Notes: a model not told the origin generated them from the sequence alone. Counted from the first letter of the stretch, positions 1-13,038 are shown. The stretch: 64,000 bases of DNA from Tillus elongatus (GCA_964006375.1 OZ023269.1:5366501-5430500); one strand, 5' to 3'. Numbers and translations are program-made.

Positions 1-288
1 AAACGAAACAGACCGATTTGCGTCCAGAGAATTTTTTTTTTTTAAGAAACGCTGAAACACGTCAAATTTAATATTTGAGGGGCATTCTTTGACATAAAAC
101 TCAACTTTGTCACATCAACCCCTTAAGGGTGGTGATAACAACCCTTATATTTTAAATAGGGAACATGGGTCGAGTGATACATCATTTGAAAGCTCTTTCT
201 TTTCTGAATTCAGCACACAAATTTTTTTGGAAGTTTTATCAACTCGTTTAAAAATTATTCACAGTTGAACATGCAAAAACGCATTTCA

Positions 289-375
289 CTCATTCCGATA
301 AGAAATGTGCTGATAGTCAATGTTTTGTTGGTTTGTAAAAAAAATGACTATCAGAACATTTCTTATCGGAATGAG
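289..375. repeat. 31-bp inverted repeat (hairpin) inside the M1 left end
   Basis: Bases 289-319 and 345-375 are inverted copies with one mismatch, separated by a 25-base loop. The left arm is the inner edge of the long terminal repeat, so the right arm is an extra inverted copy of that edge just before the transposase ORF. Confidence 0.9.
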
Positions 376-448
376 AGAAGTGCGGTTTATTATTTCAGTT
401 TATCGGTCGGTTTGATACTTGATAGTACTACCGAAAATTAATTTCACA

Positions 449-1494
449 ATGGTGTATTCTGTAGAAGAAAGAGTTGAAATAATTACTCTTTTTTTCAAAA
501 ACGATGACTGTGCCAACCATACCGCGAATTTGTTTAATGAACGACATCCGAAGAGACATGTTAACAGAAAATACATTTTGGAGTTAGTTGCAAACTTGGT
601 TCAGTAGCCGACAAAAAACGGGACCCTAAACGTGAATTTCCGGTTAGAAATGAGACTATTGATATTAAAGTTTTAAGACAAATTGCTGCAGACCGAAATT
701 TGAGCACGAGAAAATTGGCCACTGTTTCAAACATCAAAAGAAGAACTATTCAGCGAATATTGAAGCATCATAAATTTTACTCGTATTAAATTCACCTTGT
801 ACAACAACTGAATAAAGATGATTTTGATCGGCGGCTGGAGTTTTGTGATAACAGGAACTTTCTATTCAATATCTGTTTTTTAGACGAGTGTACGTTTTTA
901 TTAAGGTCTACAGTCAATCGTCATAATTGTCGTTATTGGGCAGATAATAATCCAAGAAATTTTCACGAAGTACACACTCAAACTCCACCGAATTTGAATT
1001 TCTGGGCTGGCATTTTTGGAGACCGTTTAATCGGACTAATTTTTCTTGATGCCAATTTGAGTGGCGAAACGTATTTGGAGTTACTAGAAGATATCGTTTA
1101 CCCTCTACCAATTGACATTGTTGAAAATGATGATCGCTCTCAAGAAAATCAATTAGTGTTTCAACAAGATGGAGCTCCTCCGCATATTTCACAACGTGTT
1201 AGGGAGTTTTTGAATAGAGAGTTTCCAGGGCAATGGATTGGGCGTAGAGGTGCTATTGAGTGGCCCCATATATCACCGGATTTATCTCCTTTAGACTTCT
1301 TTCTATGGAGCCATTTTAAAAAGTAGAATTTTCGCAACAGAACCGGAGTCTCTGGAAGAATTACGACGACGCATTGTTGAAGAATGCCGTCTAATAACTC
1401 CACAAATGCTCCAGAATATCATAGCTCGTTTTGAACAAAATTTGTACTTTTGTATGGAAGCTGGTGGTCAACAATTTGAACACTTACTCAACTG
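449..1494 (+). pseudogene. Decayed DD41D mariner-like transposase (M1 copy 1)
   Basis: The coding region starts at an ATG (449) with an N-terminal helix-turn-helix segment (VEERVEIITLFFKND). It loses frame near 607, has a stop near 787, lacks some codons near 850 and loses frame again near 1325. The end (EAGGQQFEHLLN, stop at 1494) is typical of this group. Catalytic aspartates are visible in LDECTF (about 883), QQDGAPPH (1168) and SPLDFFLW (1294). There are 41 residues between the last two, which places it in the DD41D class of mariner-like transposases. A full protein would have about 350 residues. It cannot be translated as it stands. Confidence 0.88.
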
Positions 1495-1979
1495 AATAAA
1501 CATTTTTGAATGTTTGGTTTTGTTTTTTAGTTTTTTTAACAAAAAATTGACTAGTTAGTGCATTTCTTATCACAATGAATGAAATACGTTGTTGCAACTC
1601 CAACTGTGAATAATTTTTAAACGAGTTGATAAAACTTCCAAATAATTAGTGTGCTAAATTTAGAAGAGAAAGAACTTTCAAACGATGTAACACTGGACCC
1701 ATGTTTCCTATTTAAAATATAAGGTTTGTTATTACCACCCTTAAAGGGTTGATGTGACAAAGTTGAGTTTTATGTCAAAACATGTCCCCCTCAATATTAA
1801 AATTGACGTGTTTCAGCGTTTCTTAAAAAACAAAATATTCTCTGGATGCCAATCGGTCTGTTTCGTTTTCAATGCTCCATTATTAAATATTTCGTTAAGG
1901 CTGGATTTTAAAAAAAAAGATTTTTGGAGTTTATGAGAGCAATGGAAGAGTAGGTGTCTAGAGCATTAATAACGCTTTC

Positions 1980-2237
1980 AATTACGTCGTAATTGTTAGC
2001 ATAAAATATGGCTGTATCAAGCCGATAGTGTCAGAGTTATTCAAATAGTCATGTCGTCAACTGGCCTGGTTCCTAAGAATCTTGGAGAGAACATTAAGAG
2101 ACTGGGTATTGGAGAGCATCTTTATAAGGTTATGCAGAAGGCGGTACTACTTTTAACTGCCCACACTGTTCGAAGATTCCTAAGAAATGAGGATGTTCCC
2201 CTTTGAGGGAGTCCGAAAGCCCTTCAGGCTAAAGTGG
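1980..2237 (+). pseudogene. R4/Dong-like LINE, 3' end fragment 1
   Basis: Plus-strand translation gives MSSTGLVPKNLGENIKRLG and then KVMQKAVLLLTAHTVRRFL, ending in a stop near 2204. This is the C-terminal tail of LINE proteins with a restriction-like endonuclease (R2/R4/Dong group). It is closely similar to 17560-17690 and less so to 2690-2830. The fragment is 5'-truncated and runs straight into (TAA)n, which fits the known preference of Dong-type elements for TAA repeats. The clade assignment rests on motif recall, without an alignment. Confidence 0.7.
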
Positions 2238-3021
<784 letters not shown>

Positions 3022-4620
3022 AATAATAATAATAATAGTAATAATGATTGCCTTTATTCACACACCCACTTTATAAGTATAAAGGAAACTAAAAAAAAAC
3101 CTTAAACTGACATCAGTGTGTGAAAGGGCGGAGTTCAGATAAAAGGTTCCATAAAGTGGCACCTCCCTCTGTTCTTCTACTCAACCCACTCCGAAATTAC
3201 ACTTAACTGTGGACACAGCTCTACATAATTAACTGCGAAAAAGTAACAATAACAACCATAGATACTAAATATAATACCCACTGATACCTATTGCAAAGAT
3301 AACTCGAAATAAACTCCCGTGATGCTGTGGAAAGCCCAATAAAATCCAAGATACCTAAACCTCATGATCAACGGTATCCAATTTCCCTGGAGAAGCCGAA
3401 CAGAACCAGCACAGTGAGTTTAGCTTTATCTGCTGTGCGAATGATATTATCCGTTACTGTTAAAAGTGCCGTGGAGCAGCTATGACCCGTACGAAAACCC
3501 GACTGAATGTTTGAAAGTATCGATGGTTTGCCAACATACTCACAAAGTTGCATCTGCACGATCCTATCGATAACCTTCGACACCACAAGTAAAATGCTAA
3601 CAGGACGCAAATCTCTAAAAGTTGTTACTGTTAACTTCTTGGGAAGCACAATGGTATCTGCTATTTTCCATAGTCTTGGAAAATATGAAGACAGTATACA
3701 AGAATTTACTATATGAGTAATATTAACAACAACTTGATTACCACAGTATTTGATCAGAGAAAGGTTTAAACCATCGTAGCCCATAGCTAAGGAACTTATT
3801 AAATTAGGAACTTTAACAGCAGTATTTTAGTCAGTTAAAGCAATATTGAACTCAGCCTCAAAAGTTTAATGTTTAGTATTATTATAAAAGACAATAATAT
3901 CTTTTTTTAATGACTCAGTTTCCTTTGAAGACTCAGCAAAATATTTGTTTATTTCTTCAACATTTGAAAATTCAGACGGAAAATCCTTCTTGCACTTTTT
4001 ATTGGCCTCAAGGAGTCTCAGCTGTTTATAAATATACATACTATTGGTATTCCTAAAACTTTCACAGAAATAGCCTTTTTTTCTCTGTTTATCACCGATG
4101 AAGTAAAATTGCACAATTCCTTATACGATTGCCAGCCAGATTCATTAAATGTTCCCCCAAATTTCGACTTAGCTTTATCTCTCAATTACATAAGGCACTT
4201 TATGTTATCCGTAAATCAATGGCAAAATGGTTTTGTCACCTTAAATGTTCTGTACGGTGCATGCTTATCATATATGCAGTCATGTCAACACCGAACTGAA
4301 AATGTGCAGTTTGTCATCAACATCAGTACGATAAATATTGCGCATTTCAGACGCAGCGAAATCGATAATGAAAAGGTTTGTATCAAAATGTTTAAATCCA
4401 GATGTTACATAACGCGACAATAGTTCAGGTTTTTCATATGGAGAATGATGTAGACCAGATCATGATGCGAAATCTCACAACACTCAACGCCAGAATCAAA
4501 AATTAACTCAACATTATTTGTCAAGACATAATCCAATAAACAATTCGGCCGTGTGGGCTCACATGTCAATTGAGTCATCGCCAGTTACCTTATTGTATCA
4601 AGATATTTCTTTGACATTAC
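3022..4620 (-). pseudogene. Decayed APE-type LINE (endonuclease and RT remnants)
   Basis: Reading the minus strand, 4615-4115 gives endonuclease pieces (RPNCLLDYVLTNNVE, then ISHHDLVY). 4114-3866 gives the linker (GDKQRKKGYFCESF). 3784-3368 gives RT fingers and palm (FRDLRPVSILLVVSKVIDRI, then QSGFRTGHSCSTALLTVTDN), where the RT is cut off. The remaining ~300 bases to 3049 are 3' end ending in GTGAATAAAGG and a TTA-type tail (3022-3048). It belongs to the Jockey/CR1 side of LINEs; the exact clade is not resolved. It holds multiple stops and frameshifts. Confidence 0.75.
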
Positions 4621-4697
4621 AATTATAATTCATTTCATGTTTTTGGTACAAGACGCACCAGGCAATATTAATATGATTCATAGAAAGGCTGACACAA

Positions 4698-4699
<2 letters not shown>

Positions 4700-4792
<93 letters not shown>
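4700..4792. repeat. (TA)n microsatellite
   Basis: A pure TA run of about 46 units lies between two decayed LINEs. No recognisable mariner tip or block B sequence adjoins it. Confidence 0.98.
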
Positions 4793-4793
<1 letters not shown>

Positions 4794-4904
4794 CAAAATA
4801 CAATTATATAAAAAAAGTTTTAATAATATAACAGATTGATGTGTGTCGATAGAATCTGATTTATTACTGGTACTAACTTATTTTATTGTTGTAATTTTTT
4901 AATT

Positions 4905-7900
4905 TTTTTATTTCAACAACACGCCACAAGGGCTCACAGCCTTAATACTATCGTACTGTGGGTGTCGACAAGAAGGAAAGGGGCAACTTGTTAATTCTGG
5001 ACTTGAAGGTTTGGGGGTTCGGAGGAGAAGGAAAAACATGTGCGGCAAGGGATTCCACAACTTGGAGGTCCTAGGGACAAAAAAGCAGGCATAACTAGAT
5101 ATTCTATGTGTGGTGACCTGGACAGTAACAGGGTGCATTCGCTATGTTTCCCTGGTAGATGTGTTGGGGGCAGCAGGTGGAGGAACTATGGAAAAAAGCT
5201 CCTCTGAGCAGTGCCCCTGCAGATATCTATAAAAGAGAGAGAGGTCACCAACGGCACGTCGGTGGGCAATGGATGGCAGCCTTTAAGTGAAGGTGAAGTC
5301 GCCGATGAGACGTATAGCTTTCTACTGAATAGAATCCAGGATAGCGAGTGTAGAAGCGGCAGCGGCACTCCAGATGTGGCATTGGTATTCGAGGTTTGGC
5401 CTTATTTGTGAAGTATATAAGGTATAGAGATTAGCTGGTGAAAAGTATTTGCGAGCCTGGAAGAGAAAACCTAATTTCTTAGCAGCCGCTTCTGCAATTG
5501 ATGTGACATGTTGGTGTTAATTGAGATTTCGATCCACAGAAATGCCAACAAGTGAAAAGGACTCATTACTTTGAATAATTTGGTTGTTTAGTGGATGGGT
5601 CTGGGCTGGTGTATCACTTATGACATAGAAAGCAAGACTGAGATTTGGTGGAGTTGAATTGTACAAGATTTATTCTTCCCCAGTCTAATATTTTTTGGAG
5701 ATCCACAGAGACAGAACCCTACATACTACATACTGCGATCCTCATCTAATTGGGCTAAAGAGACAGGCTTGGAATATTGTATATTTGAGTGGAGGGTGCT
5801 GTCGTCAGTGTAACTATGAACTGGGTTGGATGTGCTAGAGAGGAGGTCATTGATGTGGAGAAGAAACAAAGTAGGGGCTAAACCTGAACATTGACGGACT
5901 CCTGCAATAATTAGATACAGTTTAGAGAAATGGCCATCCACGACAACAGAAATGATTCGGTTGGAGAGGAAGTTTTCTGTCTAGGTACAGAGTTTTGGTG
6001 GTAGGACATAGGCCAGAAGTTTATTAAGCAGCGCTGCGTGCCAGACATTAACGAATGCTTTGGATATCTCTAGAGTGACAATCTGGGATTCACCGTGTAG
6101 TTCCATAGACCAAAAATGGGTGACAAAGGAAAGGAGGTCGGCAGTTGATCTTCGCTAACGTAATCCATACTGCCTGTCGTGGATTAGAATGTCTTTTTCA
6201 AGAAATTTTGGTATGTTTTTTAAGAAATTTTAGTAATTCGGTGTTTATATACTTTCCCATCACTTTAAAGACGACTAAAAGGAGAGAAATAGACCTGTAG
6301 TTGCTAGGAATCGCTTTGGATCCTTTCTTGGGGACGGGTTGTTCTCGAACAGTTTTCCAGTTACTAGGGAACATGTTTAGTTTTGAAAATATTATCCGTC
6401 ACTTTATGCGCGGCATTGGGGCTGTCGGAGGTTAAACATTTGGAGGTGGGTTGAGTGTAGAATTGCCGGCGAACAACGAGGCAAAAAGTTCAGATTTGCC
6501 CAGGGCGGTAAAAACTGTGTCATCCCCTAAAACAAGAGGTGGGAACGTGCTCTTGGATAAATTATTCCCAATGCAAGAGTCCAGAAGGGTTTGCTGCCGT
6601 TGGAGCTTGAGAGGACTTGGTTTTTAATATGGTTATTAAACGAGTTTAGTTTCTTACCTCAGAAAGAATGCGGAAATAGCGGTTTCTTGCGTCGTTAAAT
6701 GCTTGACGGTTTTCTTGACTGGGATTGTGTAGAAGCGTTTTGTGAGCTTTGAGCTTTTTAAGTCCAGCCTTGTCACAGGATTTAGAGAAACAGGGCTTTT
6801 GAGTAGCTGAAGAGATTTTCTGTGTACGTGGAATAAATAATTCCATGCCAGCTTGGATAATTTCGGTGACGTGTTGTGAGATATCAGAGGGGTCAGGATC
6901 AGACAAACAGACAGATGCCCATGGAAATGAGGAAAAATAATCCCGCATTTCGTCCCATTTCGCGGAGTTGTAGTGCCAAACGATACGTGGGTTTGATGAC
7001 TGTGTGACCTCTGAGCAGTGCCCCTGCAGATATCTATAAAAGGGAGAGAGGTCACCAACGGCACCTCGGTGGGCAATGGATGGCAGCCTTTAAGTGAAGG
7101 TGAAGTCGCCGATGAGACGTGTGACCTCGGGTTGCATTGTGCATTGCGCAGGAAGCAGTGACCATGCCGTGGTCTGAGCGAACAAGGGGGGCGGTGACTG
7201 ATCTCTTATAACATTCAGGTTTTGTAGTAAGGAGGAGATCCAAGGGAGCTGTTTGTTGAGATGCGATAAAAGTAATTAGGTTGCTGAACCATATTTGCTA
7301 AAGAATTGCTGACTGCAAAGGCCTCCGCTGCTCTCCCTTGTGGATCGGTTTTTGAAGATCCTAACCATTCCTTATTATGAACATTGAAGTCACCAGGAAG
7401 GATATATAAAAATCAGATGGTCGGTTTTTTCAGAAAGGTAGTCTAAGAGCTGGACATAGTTGTTGTCAGAAGGTGACCGGTAAATGCAACAGATGAATTT
7501 AGTTGCAGCCCTGAGAGAGAGTTTGATCCAGAGTATGCATTTTCTTCCAGCTTCTAAATAGGAGAGTCTGGTGCAGGGTAGATTGCCATGGACATATGCG
7601 CACACACCTCCATGCAATCTTAAGGAAGTAAGGAGCTCATACCCCGGACAATTGAGATGATTAATGGCTGTTTTGGCACTGATTTGGGTTCCGGTGAGGA
7701 AGAGGAGTTGAGGCCTATTAACCTGGAGGAAATGATGCACGGACTTCAAGTTAGAATTTAGGCCACAAATATTCGAGAAGGATATGTTAAATTTTGTTGC
7801 CGGCGCCCCCTGCACACCCCTCTCCCGGAGATCCGAATGGAGGGGTATTTTATCTCCGGAATCTTTTGTACAAGGAGGTGCCATCATCATTTTTGTTTAT

Positions 7901-8000
7901 AAGGGAAACCGACTCATACACCAGACCGGAAACGTCCGTTGGACCTGACCGGCGCCTTGATGTAAGGGGTGGTACCTCCTCGGGCGTGAAAAAAATCCTC
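4905..8000 (-). pseudogene. Near full-length but decayed CR1/L2-group LINE
   Basis: On the minus strand the order is: an AP-type endonuclease at 7890-7390 (ISFSNICGLNSN, LLFLTGTQIS, CCIYRSPSD) continuing at 7243-7130 (RSDHGMV). A linker follows at 6948-6646 (FSKSCDKAGLKKLKAHK). RT palm pieces are near 6170-5726, including LLHINDLLSSTSNPVHSYTD with YTDD in place of the usual (F/Y)ADD. A C-terminal segment lies at 5138-4908 (FFVPRTSKLWNPLP). The gene is broken throughout by stops and frameshifts, so it is inactive. The 5' boundary is uncertain, between about 7990 and 8120. Clade placement is from motif style only. Confidence 0.75.
7008..7120. repeat. 113-bp segment duplicated from 5201-5313
   Basis: This block matches 5201-5313 with only two visible differences, although it interrupts the endonuclease part of the LINE while the original lies near the LINE's 3' end. 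The heptamer GTGACCT occurs at both junctions (about 7004-7010 and 7121-7127). Confidence 0.9.
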
Positions 8001-8121
8001 TACTATCAAAGGAAAAGTCCACTACCACCTGCCAACAATCCGTTAATGTTATTATGGTTATTTGATATTGTTGAGGCCGATACTGGATGTAAATCCATGG
8101 CCAGCTTAGATGAATAAACAA

Positions 8122-8230
8122 GTTGATTTACATTATTTTATTAAACGAATAACTACAGTTTCTGTGTTTGACAAAGCTGAAAAGTTCAGCTATACTGCAG
8201 TTATGCGTCGAATAAAATAGTGTAAATCAA
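8122..8230. repeat. Small foldback (imperfect palindrome)
   Basis: The left arm from 8122 (TTGATTTACATTATTTTATT) pairs with the right arm ending at 8230 (AATAAAATAGTGTAAATCAA). At the centre AGCTGAA-AAG-TTCAGCT pairs perfectly. A bulge of about 16 bases separates outer and inner stems. It resembles a tiny foldback or MITE remnant. Confidence 0.75.
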
Positions 8231-9245
8231 TTTCTTCCGTTATCTAAGTTCTTATGGTTATAGTCTGATTCTATTTTTGGGTTGAATATAGGAACACATC
8301 ACGTAGACGGTCTGAAAACGCCATTTGTCATGTTTTTTTCTTATCAATCAATTGAACTTTTTCCTGTCTAATGATGCTCTCAAGCAGCGAAGCTAACTAC
8401 AGAGAAGAAAACACGCCTCTGTGAAGCCAGATACAAAGTTTCTATGTATGTATTTACTAAAATAATGTGTTTTTAATTCAGAATAAATTCAATTTTCTGC
8501 AAACTGTCAGCATTTATATTTCAAGTCAATGCGTTCCGCGAATTTCTTAAATCTACTTAAAATCGAGGATTTAATTGGGATATCCATCGGTAAATGGAAG
8601 TTGACAGCAGCAATGAAATTACGATATTGGATTAAATGATTGCGGTCTTAGGGAGATCGAAAAGTTGTCCGAATGTTGGTATTACTGCTAGTATCACGTT
8701 ATATAAGTGTTCAGCGGATGGTGAATTCCTGACGTTTGAAAATTTATATTCATGGTTGCATTAAAGGTCAATTATTAATTCCAGACACACGTCAAATGTA
8801 CATTTGCGGTCAGCTGTGATTTCTGTGCTCATATTCGGAATAATTTAAAGGATTTTGGTGATTAGACTACACATTCATGATCTCTTGGCAAATTGCCGCA
8901 TTATATCTTACACTAAATACCCAGTTATTTCCTTCAGTGTTGAACTTAAACTAATGTACAATTTTAGGTACTTTAACTATCTATTCGCCCTAATAGAGGG
9001 ATAGCTGTTCCAGAGATAGATGTTATGTAACAAGATTATATCGTCGGTTCACTTATATTTTTTTTTTGAGGAATCTAGAACTAGTTTTGGCTCTTAGTAG
9101 ATATATTTAGAGATAGCAGACCCACAAAATATTGATGAATTGCTTCATATACTTTTAGAACATTTTCCCTACAGCCATAATTGCGTTTGACAACCTACAA
9201 TTTTCTACCCGTTAGCAAAAATTATATCCTAGTGAAATTAATGAA
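8231..9245. other. No recognised feature
   Basis: AT-rich sequence without a convincing ORF, repeat match within the window, or RNA gene. Confidence 0.6.
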
Positions 9246-9276
9246 AGTCTGGACACAGCAAGTGAGTTACAGTAGC

Positions 9277-9337
<61 letters not shown>

Positions 9338-9353
9338 CAAGAGAGAGAGAGAG
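9246..9353 (+). repeat. Block A tip followed by (TA)n and (GA)n
   Basis: AGTCTGGACACAGCAAGTGA (9246-9265) matches the terminal motif of the interspersed block A/B repeat. It is cut by (TA)17 (9281-9314) and an interrupted (GA)n (9315-9353). Confidence 0.75.
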
Positions 9354-9370
9354 TACAACCAACTAATACA

Positions 9371-9640
9371 TTCTCTATTTTATAACATTTTGTGTTATTT
9401 GGAGCTGTCGTGACAACATACTACCTGGTTCCGCACCGAGATGGCGACTCTGTCGTACATCTCACAATGTTCTAAGAGGCTGGCTACCATCATAGCCGTA
9501 TTACTTTATAGTTATGTTTTCGTGTACCGTACTGGTAAGCTCTAATTAGACCGAAACCGGTCAGCGGTACTAATTATGGTGAGAATACGTCTAGCGTTGC
9601 ATACATCGTCCCTATATTAGGGACCCAAGCAACAAATTAA
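9371..9640 (+). repeat. Unclassified repeat E, copy 1 (order E1-E2)
   Basis: Two modules match 16374-16665. E1 (9371-9446) contains TTATTTGGAGCTGTCGTGAC. E2 (9476-9632) contains the palindromic GACCGAAACCGGTC and ends near CCCTATATTAGG. In the other copy the modules occur in the opposite order. No coding potential was seen. Confidence 0.8.
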
Positions 9641-9844
9641 GGCATGTGAACCCACACTCGAGTCCAAATAACCTAACCACATTGTAATTTAGTAATAATT
9701 AACCAAAATTTTGGCCTGATTGTCATAATCACTACAGATTTGAGAATACAGATCCTAATTAGCCCATTTTTGATTATTAAAATCACTACAAAGTCAGTAA
9801 CTTACAAGTAACTCAATTGGGAATAGTTTGGTTCAATTTTACCT

Positions 9845-10647
9845 ATATTGGTACCAAAATTCTTTGACGATCCTAGCATTGTGAGCTGAACAACCGTCTT
9901 GGTACCAAATCTCGTCTAAATTATAATGAACTCTTCTAATTGTTGATAAGATACCATTTCTAAATAGATTAAGATACCTTTCCCCAGTTAAATTATTTCA
10001 AAAAAGAACAGACCAACAATGAAGTTACCTAAATTTTTTTTAAATCAACTGTCTAATCTACAAATAAAAATAACAGTTTTTTAACTAATAAGCCGCAACA
10101 AACATTAATACCAAATCTGTCTTGCAATCGTCTTTCTTCCTTAAGATGGGTATTTTCATTTTCCCAATAATGCCTATTATGGCGACTATACACACCACAA
10201 TTTTGAAATCTGGATTCATCAGTTCATATTATTTTCAAATGAAAATTTTCATCTTGCTGACATTGCATCTGCAGAATTGAAGTCAACATTTAAGCCTTGC
10301 ACGATTGTAGGTTTGTATGGATGGTAACGACTTTGTTTTAATACACAGTGTACAGTACTTTTTGGAACGTCAATTTGTTCACCATAAAACCGAACAGATT
10401 GCGGAGGGTTTTCGTTTAAAACCTGTAAGACGGCATTATTTCTTACATCATTTCTAGGAATTGGTAGTTTCTTTGCGTAGAAACTATCGTCGTTAAATAG
10501 ATTGGTCACTATCCTGCGAAATATGTTGGTGTTTGGTTGTCGTCTTTTTCGGTAGTTGTAGTGATATGAATTTGCAGCAGCCTCAGTATTTAGGTTAGAA
10601 CGAATATAACATTCCAACATGTCAAAATATTCTTCATTACTGAACAT
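9845..10647 (-). pseudogene. Truncated mariner-like transposase (family M4)
   Basis: On the minus strand an ORF (10647-10249) carries the N-terminal DNA-binding part. It starts MFSNEEYFDMLECYIRSN and later reads VPKSTVHCVLKQSRYHPYKP. Downstream, out of frame, are HYWENENTHLKEE and a second-aspartate region reading DEIWYQDGCSAHNARIVKEF. The third catalytic aspartate and the C-terminus are missing, because the match stops near 9845. The long 5' flank (10826-11586) ends in a mariner-type tip at TA. Confidence 0.8.
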
Positions 10648-10825
10648 ACTGTTGAATAATATTTAAAGTAAACAGGAAACAAACTATTTAGTACAACATT
10701 TTAAGCGACGGGTTAAATACAACTCAATTTGTTCAGATATTAAAAAATGACAAAATTCGTAAGTGTCGCGATACTGTTATATCCATAGCAACCTTTCTTC
10801 TGTTGTTTTTCAGTTGAATTACGTT

Positions 10826-11583
10826 TAAAAATCAAACAATTTTCAAGGGCGTGAATCATTAATCTGCTTTTAATTGAGTTCTGTTAAAAAATTTAGTTAT
10901 TTACTAGGTTTACCTATTTAATTAAATTATAACAATTTTCTAGGACAATGTTGTGGTGTAAAATATCATTTGTAATAATGGGCCGATTCATTGGTGTGCT
11001 CAAAGTTCCTATTTTTTTATCGTGAATCATTACGGAAAATTATGTTAAAAGTAGAAGTATATTGTTAGACTCCATGGCCTACTGCTTTTTGCACACTTTT
11101 TTTGTCATTTGTTTTCCGGTATTGGATTTCATAGCCTCAAAACGGTTTTTCTCAAAATTGTCAGTGCAATTACAATATTTCTCAAGCGTGTTGTACATCA
11201 TTGGGAAGCTCTTTTCACATGCTATCACATGAGCAAAAATCCAATATGGCTGCCATAATAAAAACAAACGTTGATACCTGTAGCTCAAAAACAAATGGGA
11301 ATTCAAAGTTGAGAATACCACAAAAAGATTAATCTGCAAAAAGTGTCATCATAATGTGCAAGTCTTAGACACGTCAGATCAACGGCTACTTAGATATTGA
11401 AGGAAAAGGAAATCGACAAATTTTGGTTTTTTCAAAATAACGGGAAAACGAAAAGAGACAGCGTAAAATACAAGTCATATTTGGAACGAGCATGAAATTC
11501 TACAAAACACTGCTAATATAACCGTCTCCCTGTCTCTAATAATAACGGAGATAGCAACACATTCCCATCCAGTTTGGGACACA

Positions 11584-11586
<3 letters not shown>
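10826..11586 (-). repeat. Repeat F, long mariner-type arm, copy 1
   Basis: About 760 bases match 46530-47334 with substitutions and short indels. On the minus strand the arm begins with CAGTGTGTCCCAAACTGG right after TA, the standard Tc1/mariner tip. It sits upstream of the M4 transposase remnant, so I infer that it is that family's 5' terminal arm. No second inverted copy is present here to confirm an inverted-repeat pair. Confidence 0.75.

Positions 11587-11655
<69 letters not shown>
11587..11655. repeat. (TA)n microsatellite
   Basis: This TA tract is bordered on the left exactly by the repeat F tip and on the right by a block A/B-like piece. Confidence 0.98.
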
Positions 11656-11659
<4 letters not shown>

Positions 11660-12584
11660 AATTTTTTCTACAAAAATTCACTGAAAGACATATTTGCCAT
11701 TAAAAGCATGTTTTGTGAGAATTCACTGTCATACCACACTTCTAAAAATATTTTAAAAATTTATTTTTAATATGATAACAAACATCTAACTAGAAGCAAA
11801 CGTAAAATCTGCAAATAGAATAAAAATGGCATGTTCGATTTAAAAGAATTGAGGAAGTGATAACTTGCTCGGTAATCAGAGCTGCCGTTTAAATAGCCCA
11901 ATTTTACTGGACTGTGCTATAGTGAAAGTCTATCGCGAGAAATTTTTAGAACCTAAAGTGGTTCCATTGTTTCTAAGCGGCCAGCTGAAAATCTTCTTGC
12001 CACACCCTATATACTTCAGTCGGTCTACAATGATATTGCATCAAACAAATTAAACTCTTTTAATAAGTTTGATCAATTTCACAACACAATGCTAGATAAC
12101 TAATGGCTTGAAGACGGCTCCATTGAATGTTCCCATTAATATAAATCACTGTGGCCAAATTAGTACATCGAAGTTGTAATAATGCCATCTAGCTGCCGAT
12201 TCAGCTATAGCAACGTTGCTGACGAAAAACCGAAAGAGCTGACTATACGAAGCTAGATACAATTTAGAATTGATTTCAATAACTTTACGACCACAGGAAA
12301 ATCAATGGCACCAGTTTGAAATATGTTAGGATTTCGTGGAATCGCAAATACATAAACTAAAAAGTTTTAAGATGAATGAAAAGTGCTACTACAAATTTTA
12401 CTATAGCATTTCTGGAATATATTTTTATTTACGTATTTGTTTGACGTTAATGTGTTTACTATTGTGACGTTCCATTTGGTTTTTATAAGAAAAATATTAT
12501 TTTGGTTCCCAATAAAAGCGATTTTAGAACAATATTTATTATTTAACAGGTAACGATTTTAGAGTTTCAAACTTGCTCTAGCGA
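11656..12584. other. Short block A/B-like piece, then no recognised feature
   Basis: 11656-11735 resembles the inner end of blocks A/B (TTTTTCTACAAAAATTCACT). The remaining ~850 bases are AT-rich with no ORF or repeat match that I can support. Confidence 0.5.
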
Positions 12585-12715
12585 CTTTTCGTAGAAAAAA
12601 ATCGCTAATGAGCAGTTCGCGACTTCTGAATTATTGTGAAATTACTTCATTAAATGATCGCGAACTAGGCCTGCAAATGCCATATCTCAGTGTCAAGTTT
12701 TCTATGTTTATATAC
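12585..12715 (-). repeat. Block B fragment
   Basis: It contains the block B motif GATCGCGAACTAGGCC and a CCATATCT...TATGTTTATATA stretch, truncated where the next element starts. Confidence 0.7.
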
Positions 12716-12964
12716 AGCGTGTCCAAGATAAGGAGAGCCACTATGGGGATCTCCAAAAGGATAGTGGATACAGACTTGGTTAAACGTGAGAAAAGTCGCT
12801 CATTCTAAAGCCTAACAAAATGTCAGTTTGACATCTCGATTTGACATGTTACTTTTTTCTGGCTTTAATGGTGAACGTACAACAATACGAATGATGACGT
12901 CTATCCCACAATTTTATAAAAAATAGTAATATTACCGTCACGAAAGTAGATAGTAGTAGTAATA

Positions 12965-12965
<1 letters not shown>
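12716..12965 (+). mobile_element. Possible non-autonomous mariner-type piece
   Basis: It begins TATA-CAGCGTGTCCAAGATAAGG, a mariner-like tip after TA, and ends at a (TA)n tract. No matching inverted tip was found at the other end and there is no ORF. The assignment rests on the tip alone. Confidence 0.35.

Positions 12966-13035
<70 letters not shown>
12966..13035. repeat. (TA)n microsatellite
   Basis: TA tract immediately outside the left Penelope-like copy. Confidence 0.98.

Positions 13036-13038
<3 letters not shown>

Larger units (their letters stand above)
1..1880 (+). mobile_element. Mariner-like DD41D transposon M1, copy 1
   Basis: This is a Tc1/mariner-superfamily cut-and-paste transposon whose left tip is cut off by the window edge. 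The first ~335 bases are an imperfect inverted copy of about 1540-1880, so the terminal inverted repeats are long. The right tip carries a GTTTTCAATGCTCC-like end followed by TA, the usual mariner target. A second copy on the minus strand (44109-45552) has matching tips. Both arms have diverged by many substitutions, so this insertion is old. Confidence 0.85.

Noticed and set aside
4637..4831. Telomere or centromere interpretation of (TA)n tracts
   Set aside because: The tracts are short, scattered and interspersed; no TTAGG-type arrays were seen.
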